A stretch of DNA of 7,514 bases, taken from the NCBI GenBank assembly GCA_009843625.1, contig VYDD01000417.1, forward strand, positions 1 to 7,514, given 5' to 3'. The stretch comes from Gammaproteobacteria bacterium. Lineage in GTDB: Bacteria; Gemmatimonadota; Gemmatimonadetes; Longimicrobiales; Gaopeijiaceae. Shown here in pieces: positions 1 to 5,959 of this stretch. Both the position numbers and the translations under genes were made by a program. Position 1 is the first letter of the stretch. Each line of letters starts with the position of its first letter. Below the pieces are notes generated by a model. The model saw only the letters and a list, made by a program, of their open reading frames with translations, was not told the origin of the DNA and searched no databases.

Positions 1-909
1 CTCCAGGATGGCGCGCACCTCCGCCCGGATGCGCGCCTCCGCGCGGGCGGTGCGGCGCGCTTCCAGCACCCCCGATTCCGCGAGGCTGCGGCGGTGGTCC
101 TCGATGGCGTCCGCCAACGCGATGATCCCTTCGCCCGCGGTGGCGACCGCCGTGAGCACGGGGGGATTCCACCCGGGCACGCCGGCCTCCTCTGCGAGAG
201 CGTCGGCACCCACACCGCCGCCACCCCGGCCGCGACCCAGCCCGACCGCATCGCGCAGCCGCCGCACGAGCGCGCGCGCCTCCGGGCGGTCCGCCTTGTT
301 GACCACGAAGATGTCGGCCACCTCGGCAAGCCCGGCCTTCATCGCCTGCACTTCGTCGCCCGATTCGGGCGTGAGCACCACCACCACCGTATCGGCGGCT
401 TCCGCCACCCCCAGCTCGGTCTGGCCGACCCCCACGGTCTCCAGAAGGATGCGGCCGAATCCGCTCCCCTCCATCAGGTCGATCACGTCGTGCACCGCCT
501 CGGCCAGGCCGCCGCCCGCCCCGCGCGTCGCCATCGAACGAATGAAGACGCCCCGGTCGAGCTGGAGCGGCGCCATGCGCACACGGTCTCCCAGCAGCGC
601 GCCCCCGGAGTAGGGCGAAGTGGGATCCACCGCCACGATCGCCACCTCCTCGCCTGCGTCGCGCCAAACCCCGGCGAGCGCCGCCGCCAGGGTCGACTTC
701 CCCGCCCCGGGCGGACCGGTGATCCCGGTCCGGTGGGCCCGGCGGCCGTGCGCGGCCACCTCTGCCAGCAGCTCACGGAAGCCCGGGCGCCGGTCCTCCA
801 CCACCGAAATGGCCCGCGCCAGCGCCGCCCGCTCACCCGCGCCGCACCCCTCCGCGAGCGAGCGCGCCATCTCGCGCTCCGCCGTCTTCCGGCCCGCTAC
901 GGCTGCCAT
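1..909 (-). CDS. meaB: MeaB/ArgK-type methylmalonyl-CoA mutase-associated GTPase, 3' end cut by window edge
   Basis: This is a G3E/SIMIBI P-loop GTPase that, in its family, chaperones B12-dependent methylmalonyl-CoA mutase by gating cofactor loading and preventing inactivation. In the 303 residues visible, the Walker A loop GPPGAGKST lies at about 65-73. The family block VDPTSPYSGGALLGDR follows at about 94-109, then RSMATRGAGGG near 124-134, ETVGVGQ (the Walker B/switch region) at 157-163, and the guanine-specificity motif NKAD at 204-207. The dimerisation arm is reached (EARIRAEVRAILE), so only the last few tens of residues are missing compared with the usual 310-340. The ATG at 909 overlaps the ubiB stop by 13 nt and has only a weak GGGA upstream. 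An in-frame ATG at 870 is preceded by GGAG at 6 nt and gives an N-terminus closer to the family (MARSLAEG, then ALARAISVVED), so it may be the real start. A glycine-rich stretch lies at about 225-234. No mutase gene is in view. Confidence 0.92.
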   Translation of the reverse strand, partial: MAAVAGRKTAEREMARSLAEGCGAGERAALARAISVVEDRRPGFRELLAEVAAHGRRAHRTGITGPPGAGKSTLAAALAGVWRDAGEEVAIVAVDPTSPYSGGALLGDRVRMAPLQLDRGVFIRSMATRGAGGGLAEAVHDVIDLMEGSGFGRILLETVGVGQTELGVAEAADTVVVVLTPESGDEVQAMKAGLAEVADIFVVNKADRPEARALVRRLRDAVGLGRGRGGGGVGADALAEEAGVPGWNPPVLTAVATAGEGIIALADAIEDHRRSLAESGVLEARRTARAEARIRAEVRAILE

Positions 910-2567
910 CGGCGCGATCCCAGCCCGCGCGCATGGCGCAACGGGTTGTCCAGCAGGTGCGCGGGGACCACCAGCACGACCAGGAACAGCACCAGCGCGG
1001 CGAGCAGTCCGGCGGCCAGCACCCAGACGTTGTCGAGCGAGATGTAGATGATGGCGGAGATGACGGCGGTGGAGGCGGCGAAGATCGACAGCAGCAGCCG
1101 TCGGCCCAGCAGCGTGAGGGAGCGCTCGATGCCCTGGATGTCGCGCGGATGTACCCGCACCCGCAGGTTCTCGCGTTCGGCCCGCACCAGCAACTCGCGC
1201 GCGGAACGCACCAGCCCGCTGGTCTCGGACCACACGTCCTTGGCGATGGCGACCGGTTCCCGGCCCGCGGTGCGCAGGATCTCGCCCCGGTGCGCACCCA
1301 CCACCCTGCGGAAGACGGCGAAGGAGTCGAAGCGCGCGTCGTAGGCGGCTCCGATGCCCTCGAGCAGCACGAGCGTGCGGAACAGGTAGACGAGCTCGCG
1401 CGGGAGCATGAGGGGCCAGGTGTAGAAGGTGTCCAGCACCTCGCGCACGCTCTCCTGAACGCGCCGTCGGCCGGCCTGTCCGTCCTTGCGCGCGCCCTCC
1501 ACCACCCGCACGATCTCCGCCGCCGCCTCGCGGATCTCCCCGCGGGACACCTCCGGGCCGATCATCCCCAGCCGGTACATGGCGCCGATGGCGCCGTCGA
1601 TGTCCTCCCGCACCACGGCCATCGAAAGGCCGAGCAGGCTCTGGCGGGTCCAGCGCGGCACTTCGATGACGGCGCCCCAGTCGAGCACCACGAGCGATCC
1701 GTCCTCCGCCACCAGCAGGTTCCCCGGATGGGGATCGGCGTGCAGAAAGCCGTCCATCATCATCATGCGCAGGTATACCGAGGACAGCCTTTCCATGAGC
1801 AGGCTCGCCGAAGGGCGCCCCCGGCGCACGCGGTCCCCCAGGCGATCGATGCGGATGCCCTCCATGTACTGCATCACCATCACGTGCCGGGTGGTCATGT
1901 CGTCGAAGACGCGCGGCGCCCTGACGGCGCGGTCCCGGGCGAAGGCGCGCCGGAAGCGCCGGGTGTTCTCGGCTTCCACCCGCAGATCCATCTCCTCGCG
2001 CACCTTCACCGAGAATTCGCGGATCACGTTTGCCAGCGCCCGCATGTGATGGTTGGGAAACAGGACGTTCAGCCAGAAGACGATCCGGAACGCGGTATCC
2101 ACGTCCAGCGCGACCCGCTGCTCCACGCGCGGACGGAGCACCTTTACCGCCACGTCTCGTCCGTCGAGCCGGGCCCGGTGCACCTGTCCCAGGCTGGCCG
2201 CGGCGATGGGTTCGCGGTCGAAGCTCTCGAAAAGATCCGGGAGCCTCCCGCCGAGCTCCTTCTCGATCACGCGCACGATCGCGTCCGGGGAAGCGGGCGG
2301 CACCTGGTCGCGGAGCGTGCCCACGGCGCTGAGATAGGGCTCGGGAAGGATGTCGGCGCGCGAGGCGAACATCTGCCCCAGCTTGGTGAAGGCAGGTCCG
2401 AGGGCGGCGATGGTCCCGACCAGGCGGGCGGCGCGTCGCTCGTGGTGTCCGGACCTTCGGCGGGCCGGCCGCCCGACCACGATCCAGCGCCGGCGGTCGC
2501 GCAGGAACGCGATCAGGAACGGCAGCAGACGAAGCAGGACCCACGCAAAACGTGCGATGCGCCTCAT
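897..2567 (-). CDS. ubiB: UbiB/AarF (ABC1) family atypical kinase-like membrane protein
   Basis: This 556-residue protein belongs to the ABC1/ADCK/UbiB family, atypical kinase-like ATPases that support isoprenoid-quinone biosynthesis or membrane lipid handling. Visible motifs, numbered from the ATG at 2567, are the family-specific KLGQ at 62-65 and the alanine-rich nucleotide loop AAASLGQ at 122-128, which replaces a glycine-rich loop. The lysine of VAVKV is at 142, the EEMDLRVEAEN helix at 191-201, the catalytic HADPHPGN at 276-283, and the metal-binding DWG at 296-298 where DFG is usual. Two hydrophobic helices at about 490-510 and 515-535 are the usual C-terminal membrane anchor. The frame stays open to an ATG at 2681, but the extra 38 residues are Gly/Arg-rich and unlike the family. 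MRRIARFAWVLLRLLPF is a typical start, although its AGAGG-like ribosome site is distant (about 13 nt). meaB follows on the same strand with overlapping frames, so the two are probably cotranscribed. A role in quinone synthesis specifically is inferred from the family; the substrate is unknown. Confidence 0.92.
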   Translation of the reverse strand: MRRIARFAWVLLRLLPFLIAFLRDRRRWIVVGRPARRRSGHHERRAARLVGTIAALGPAFTKLGQMFASRADILPEPYLSAVGTLRDQVPPASPDAIVRVIEKELGGRLPDLFESFDREPIAAASLGQVHRARLDGRDVAVKVLRPRVEQRVALDVDTAFRIVFWLNVLFPNHHMRALANVIREFSVKVREEMDLRVEAENTRRFRRAFARDRAVRAPRVFDDMTTRHVMVMQYMEGIRIDRLGDRVRRGRPSASLLMERLSSVYLRMMMMDGFLHADPHPGNLLVAEDGSLVVLDWGAVIEVPRWTRQSLLGLSMAVVREDIDGAIGAMYRLGMIGPEVSRGEIREAAAEIVRVVEGARKDGQAGRRRVQESVREVLDTFYTWPLMLPRELVYLFRTLVLLEGIGAAYDARFDSFAVFRRVVGAHRGEILRTAGREPVAIAKDVWSETSGLVRSARELLVRAERENLRVRVHPRDIQGIERSLTLLGRRLLLSIFAASTAVISAIIYISLDNVWVLAAGLLAALVLFLVVLVVPAHLLDNPLRHARGLGSRRWQP

Positions 2568-2785
2568 GGGTGAGTCGTAGCCTCTTCGTCGGGGCGTGAA
2601 AGGGACGGGATGCCGCCCGAGGCCGCGACCTCCTCCGCCACCGCGACGAAGGGACCGGCCCCGGGCGGAATCCCCGAACATGGAGACACCCGGTGCCGCA
2701 AAGCTGGCCGCAACCTGCCGGCTTCGTCTACCCCTGAGCGCGCGCGGGGATCAGGCAGCGCACTTCCGCGAAGTCATCGGGTCCC

Positions 2786-2809
2786 CGGATGTAACGCATA
2801 TGGCATCCG
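2786..2809. promoter_or_regulatory. Dyad-symmetric site in divergent spacer (possible operator)
   Basis: Six-base arms CGGATG and CATCCG are perfect inverted repeats around a 12-nt centre that itself holds the near-palindrome GCATATGGC. It is the most AT-containing spot of the divergent spacer and lies about 130 nt before the lipoprotein start and 220 nt before ubiB. A repressor or activator site acting on either gene would sit here, but the arms are short and chance occurrence is possible. No regulator gene is visible nearby. Confidence 0.25.
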
Positions 2810-2924
2810 ATGGATCACGCGCCTCGCCGCGGGTGGACGAGCCCACGGCCACTGCTCATCTTGGTCCCGGCCCGTGCAACCACGCGGACACGGTTCGAGT
2901 CCCATGGAAGGTCCCCTTGCTCAC

Positions 2925-2929
2925 GGAGG
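2925..2929 (+). promoter_or_regulatory. Ribosome binding site of the propeller lipoprotein
   Basis: GGAGG lies 12 nt before the ATG at 2942. The spacing is longer than ideal, but it is the only purine-rich anti-16S match near the signal peptide. It decides in favour of 2942 over the longer in-frame ATG at 2810, whose extra 44 residues would bury the lipoprotein signal. Confidence 0.5.
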
Positions 2930-2941
2930 TTCTTCGAGACC

Positions 2942-4168
2942 ATGAACGACAAGGCCGAATGCATCCGTTTCCGATATCCGACCCGGCTCGCGCTGCGGGG
3001 AGTCGGCGCAGCCCTTGCGCTGGTCGCCGCCGCGGCCTGTGGCAGCGAGGGCACCGAAGGAGATCGCACCGGCCTCGGTCCGGCACAGGCGGCGCTCGAA
3101 CACGAGTTCGCCGTGATCCAGACCGTGCGCGAGCTGCCGGACGGTCGGGTGCTGGTGGCGGATCCGCTGGGGCAGACGCTGCTGATGGTCGATATGGAGG
3201 CCGGGACCACCGTCACCGTCGGCCAAGTGGGCGAGGGACCCGCGGAATACCGCCAGCCGGACGCGGTGTGGCCGCTGCCCGGCGACAGGTCCCTCCTGGT
3301 GGACCTCGGCAACGGGCGCCTGACCGAGATGGGCGCCGACCTGAGCTTCGGCGACACGCGGCCCTACATGCTGGGTTCGTTCCAGATGGGGGCACCGATC
3401 ATGCTCGCGATTCCGCAAGGCGTGGACGCGACCGGAGGTATCTACTTCCAGGGCTTCGGGATGAGCGCGGGGGGAGAGGTGGCGGACTCCTCGCAGATTC
3501 TCCGCTACGACCTGGAGATGGAGGCGGTGGACACGCTGGCGAGCGTCAAGCTGACCGACCGCACCCGCCGCACCTCGGGCGGAGCGGGCAACCAGAACGT
3601 GTCGATCTCGCCGATTCCGCTCTCGCCCGCCGACGCGTGGGGCGTGGCGGCCGATGGACGGGTGGTGGCCGCCCGGTCGGTCCGCGGATCCGGGGAGTTC
3701 TGGGTGGAGTGGATCGCACCGGACGGCGAGGTGACCCGCGGGCCGGCCTACGCGTATTCGCCGGTGGACATCGGGAGGGCCGAGATGGAGGAGTGGCGCG
3801 ACGCCCAGGCCGAGACCGGCGGCGGCATGACCATCCAGGTCACCGGCGTCAACGGCAACATGGACCTGCGCGCGGGCCGCGGCGGAGCCCCCGGCAACGA
3901 CGACCTCGACAGCTACCAGTGGCCCGACAGCAAGCCGGCGTTCTTCCAACGCATCCCCGTCGACCCGACGGGCCGGGCCTGGGTGCGCCGCCATACCGCG
4001 GCGGGGGATGCCCCCGCATACGATCTCTTCGACGGCTCCGGGACGCGCACGGCGACCATCGAGCTGCCGATGGAGCGCCGCGTGGTGGCCTTCGGCGAGG
4101 GCGTGGTCTACGTAGTGCGCATGGATGAGTTCGACCTGCAGTACCTGGAGAGGTACGGGCTGCCGTAG
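2942..4168 (+). CDS. Predicted six-bladed beta-propeller lipoprotein
   Basis: This 408-residue exported protein has no assigned activity. The N-terminus has basic residues (RFRYPTRLALR, about 9-19), a hydrophobic stretch (VGAALALVAAAA, 21-32) and then Cys33. That is a lipoprotein signal peptide with a weak lipobox (AAAC rather than LxGC), followed by a Ser/Gly/Glu-rich linker, so the mature protein is probably membrane-tethered outside the cytoplasm. The body is beta-rich with propeller-like repeats. ELPDGRVLVADPLGQTLLMVD (about 64-84) and VGQVGEGPAEYRQPDAVWPL (93-112) are signatures of the '6-bladed beta-propeller' proteins abundant in Gemmatimonadota and Acidobacteriota. Later blades include WGVAADGRVVAARS (233-246) and AFGEGVVYVVRMDEFDLQYLERY (383-405). 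A Gly/Asn-rich insertion at about 293-321 interrupts the repeats. No catalytic residues are recognisable; a binding or scaffold role is inference. It stands alone on the plus strand and converges on the acnX operon. Confidence 0.78.
   Translation: MNDKAECIRFRYPTRLALRGVGAALALVAAAACGSEGTEGDRTGLGPAQAALEHEFAVIQTVRELPDGRVLVADPLGQTLLMVDMEAGTTVTVGQVGEGPAEYRQPDAVWPLPGDRSLLVDLGNGRLTEMGADLSFGDTRPYMLGSFQMGAPIMLAIPQGVDATGGIYFQGFGMSAGGEVADSSQILRYDLEMEAVDTLASVKLTDRTRRTSGGAGNQNVSISPIPLSPADAWGVAADGRVVAARSVRGSGEFWVEWIAPDGEVTRGPAYAYSPVDIGRAEMEEWRDAQAETGGGMTIQVTGVNGNMDLRAGRGGAPGNDDLDSYQWPDSKPAFFQRIPVDPTGRAWVRRHTAAGDAPAYDLFDGSGTRTATIELPMERRVVAFGEGVVYVVRMDEFDLQYLERYGLP
4141..4156 (+). repeat. Perfect inverted repeat inside the 3' end of the lipoprotein gene
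   Basis: GTACCT and AGGTAC form 6-bp arms around a GGAG loop, 12 nt before the lipoprotein stop codon. It encodes part of the LERYG tail. It could fold at the mRNA 3' end and help protect or terminate the transcript, but codon choice alone could produce it. Confidence 0.35.
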
Positions 4169-4222
4169 AGGCTATTCCGTCTCGGCGATACCGGCTAGCT
4201 CCACGGGGGGCCGAAGACGCTG

Positions 4223-4246
4223 GGCTTAGACTAGCTAGGCTAAGCC
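4223..4246. terminator. Stem-loop between convergent genes, probable bidirectional transcript end
   Basis: GGCTTAG (4223-4229) and CTAAGCC (4240-4246) pair perfectly over 7 bp around a 10-nt loop that includes the palindrome CTAGCTAG. The right arm contains the acnX small-subunit stop codon (4240-4242), and the left arm lies 55 nt after the lipoprotein stop. There is no T-run on either side, so if it terminates it is not a textbook intrinsic terminator; a processing or RNA-protecting hairpin is equally possible. It is AT-richer than its surroundings, which makes the exact symmetry less likely to be a GC artefact. Confidence 0.5.
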
Positions 4247-4671
4247 AAGGCCACCCGCAGGATCGCCTCCCGAGCCCCTGCTCGCACGTGCCCACGCCCT
4301 CCGCTGCCGTCCCGGATCCGCTCGAAGCCATTCCTTCCCACATCGATCAACGGGATGCTTGCGTAGCCGAGTTCCTCGGCGACCAGAACCCCCAGCACAA
4401 GGATCGCGTCGGTGGAGCCGAGGACGATGGCGGCCGGCGCGACGTCGTTGCGCAGAAGCTCGAGCATGATGGCGCTGGAGGAGCTGGAGCCGATGGCGCG
4501 CTCCATTACCAGGATGCGGCCGCCGAGTGGTTCGCCGTATTGCGGATGCCTGGGGTCGGACACGCGCCCGGTCTCGGGATCCACGCCTCCCCAGAAGCTG
4601 AGGGGACGCTCGAGCACGAGCAGCCGGCCCCTGCCCTCTCCCGCGTGCACGGGCGCGCCGATCAGCTCCAC
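4240..4671 (-). CDS. Aconitase X small (swivel-domain, DUF126) subunit
   Basis: This 143-residue protein matches the swivel domain of aconitase X, which closes over the catalytic subunit to complete the active site of this hydro-lyase family. Seen directly: RPLSFWGGVDPETGRVSDPRHPQYGEPLGGRIL (about 22-54), including the GGxDPxTGxVxDxxHP signature, and then GSSSSSAIMLELLRN (61-75), the serine loop that carries the conserved active-site Ser of the family. IVLGSTDAILVLGVLVAEELG (82-102) follows, with a Pro-containing strand at about 107. The length is normal for a free small subunit. The start is GTG at 4671, which overlaps the end of the large-subunit gene by 10 nt, with GAGAG just upstream; overlap and shared strand imply translational coupling and a heterodimer. 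The Gly/Arg-rich tail after about 113 is less conserved. The substrate cannot be decided from sequence. Confidence 0.88.
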   Translation of the reverse strand: MELIGAPVHAGEGRGRLLVLERPLSFWGGVDPETGRVSDPRHPQYGEPLGGRILVMERAIGSSSSSAIMLELLRNDVAPAAIVLGSTDAILVLGVLVAEELGYASIPLIDVGRNGFERIRDGSGGRGHVRAGAREAILRVALA

Positions 4672-5945
4672 AGGCTCTCGTCGCGGGTGACGCGCCCGGT
4701 TGCGGCGGAGCGCACGCAGTCTTCCAGGCTCCCGTAGACCACGTCGTAGCCGGTGGTGGCGGGGGTGTAGTGCGCGAACTTTCCCGAGTTGGTCATCAGC
4801 ACGCTGCCACGGGCGGGCAGGATGGGCGCGACCACGACGCAGGTGTCGGCCACGATCTCGACGCCGGCTTCCTCGAATCGACGCAGGCGCCCGCTGGTTT
4901 GCAGCCGCTGGTACTCCGCCCTTCCGGTACAGACGTAGAAGGGAATCCTGAAGGGCTCGTGCGGAAGCAGCGCCTCGAGAAGCGAGAACTCGTCGCGGGA
5001 GAAGTGGGGGCTGCCGAGCGCGACGGCGTCGAGTTGCGCCGTGCCGGTGGTGCTGAGGGCGTCCCGCACCCGCTGAAGTTCACGCGCCCGGGGGACGAGG
5101 ATGGTCTCAGGCGCCCGCCCGCCGAGCGCCGTCGCGAGGTCCGGGGCCTCCGGGGTGACGCCCTCGACGTGGAAGAGCCCGACCGCGCCGGATGACGCGG
5201 ACGCCGCCCCCATCGCCTTCAACTGGTCTTCGGTCGCGGTCTCGGGCAGTCCGGTCACGACCGCAACCCGTTCGTCGACGGTGGCGCCCAGCCAAGTGCC
5301 CAGGACCGGATAGAACACGTCGCGCTCCTTGAGCGCCGGGTTGATCGCGCCGGTGCCGACCACGACGGTGGCCCGCCGGTTCTCGTCCAGGTGCAGCCCG
5401 GTGCGGGGCGCCCGGCCCGCCAGCGCGCAGCAGATGTCCATGAAGTCGCCATAACGGTTGGTGCGCGCGCCCAGCACCGAGTTGGCGAAGACCACGGCGT
5501 TGCTCTCGCCCCAGGCGACATCCTGTCCGCGCCCGGGCCGGTGTCCGGCCTGGTAGGGCGCGCAGGTCCAGGTGGGGCGGCAGCCCAGGGCCTCGTAGGC
5601 CCGCATCTGCCTGAACGCCATCTCCCGGCGATGGCCGGCGGAGCGCACCCGGCGCGGGTTGAGCAGGTCGAGCGCTCCGACGTTCAGCGTAGTGGGCACG
5701 TCGACCTTCCCGCCCAGGGAAACGAGCCGCTCGGCGAACTCGACGCCCCCGTCGCCGTGGTAGAGGCAGCCGTCGATGTGGGCGGAGGCCACGGGCACCA
5801 GCTCACGTGCGCCGAGGATGCGCGCCATCCGCACCACGATGCGCATCGCCAGCTGCGGAGCGGGGCCGCGCTCGCCGTCCAGGACCGCGCGTTCCTCGTT
5901 CGAGAGCGTCGGAGTCGATTCCGGCGTCGCCGTCACGGCATTCAT
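4662..5945 (-). CDS. Aconitase X large (catalytic, DUF521) subunit
   Basis: This 427-residue catalytic subunit belongs to aconitase X, an iron-dependent dehydratase distantly related to aconitase. Characterised members are bacterial cis-3-hydroxy-L-proline dehydratase and archaeal phosphomevalonate dehydratase. Family blocks appear in order: LSNEERAVLDGERGPAPQLAM (14-34), AHIDGCLYHGD (55-65), VDVPTTLNVGALDL (81-94), TCAPYQAG (127-134), WGESNAVVFANSVLGARTNRYGDF (145-168), GRAPRTGLHLDENR (177-190), GSPHFS (311-316), VADTCVVVAP (365-374) and TNSGKFAHY (385-393). Cys60, 128, 172, 173, 339 and 369 are possible iron or Fe-S ligands. The ATG at 5945 follows the hutI stop after 14 nt with a weak ribosome site, so translation is probably coupled. 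The frame is open to 6077, but that segment lies inside hutI and does not resemble the family. The neighbouring small subunit completes the enzyme. The hydroxyproline role is possible but unproven here. Confidence 0.93.
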   Translation of the reverse strand: MNAVTATPESTPTLSNEERAVLDGERGPAPQLAMRIVVRMARILGARELVPVASAHIDGCLYHGDGGVEFAERLVSLGGKVDVPTTLNVGALDLLNPRRVRSAGHRREMAFRQMRAYEALGCRPTWTCAPYQAGHRPGRGQDVAWGESNAVVFANSVLGARTNRYGDFMDICCALAGRAPRTGLHLDENRRATVVVGTGAINPALKERDVFYPVLGTWLGATVDERVAVVTGLPETATEDQLKAMGAASASSGAVGLFHVEGVTPEAPDLATALGGRAPETILVPRARELQRVRDALSTTGTAQLDAVALGSPHFSRDEFSLLEALLPHEPFRIPFYVCTGRAEYQRLQTSGRLRRFEEAGVEIVADTCVVVAPILPARGSVLMTNSGKFAHYTPATTGYDVVYGSLEDCVRSAATGRVTRDESLWS

Positions 5946-5959
5946 CGCATCCAGCGTCG

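Larger units (their letters stand above)
2568..2941. other. Divergent intergenic spacer, no convincing gene
   Basis: This 374-nt stretch separates ubiB (leftward) from the propeller lipoprotein (rightward) and should hold both promoters. I see no reliable -35/-10 pair, no riboswitch core and no RNA gene. Open frames cross it (for example 2610-2945 on the plus strand), but third-position GC falls to near background over most of their length and the translations are low-complexity, so I treat it as non-coding. It contains inverted repeats: CTGCC at 2715-2719 with GGCAG at 2754-2758, CCTGA at 2733-2737 with TCAGG at 2751-2755, and CGGATG at 2786-2791 with CATCCG at 2804-2809. It is less GC-skewed at its right end than the genes around it. 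Confidence 0.6.

Noticed and set aside
376..390. CACCACCACCAC run as a simple repeat
   Set aside because: It is codon repetition for a valine-rich beta-strand (TVVVVLTP) of the MeaB G-domain.
8..2573. Long plus-strand open frames opposite meaB and ubiB
   Set aside because: They are antisense frames kept open by high GC. The minus strand encodes continuous, motif-complete MeaB and UbiB proteins.
2568..2681. N-terminal extension of UbiB by 38 residues
   Set aside because: Gly/Arg-rich, no family resemblance; the ATG at 2567 gives a typical AarF start.
2849..2870. GCCACTG word resembling part of a cobalamin riboswitch
   Set aside because: The B12 box and the other conserved blocks are absent around it; a single heptamer is not enough.
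2887..2908. GGTTCGAGTCCC resembling a tRNA T-loop
   Set aside because: The flanking bases form only two pairs, and no D-arm, anticodon arm or acceptor stem can be found in the preceding 80 nt.
2610..2945. Plus-strand frame of 111 codons whose TGA overlaps the lipoprotein ATG (ATGA), suggesting a coupled small gene
   Set aside because: Third-position GC bias fades after the first third, the translation is low-complexity with no recognisable motif, and there is no ribosome site. The ATGA overlap is probably chance.
2596..4128. 510-codon plus-strand frame over the lipoprotein gene
   Set aside because: Arg/Gly/Pro-rich translation typical of a shifted frame; the overlapping frame gives a signal peptide and propeller repeats.
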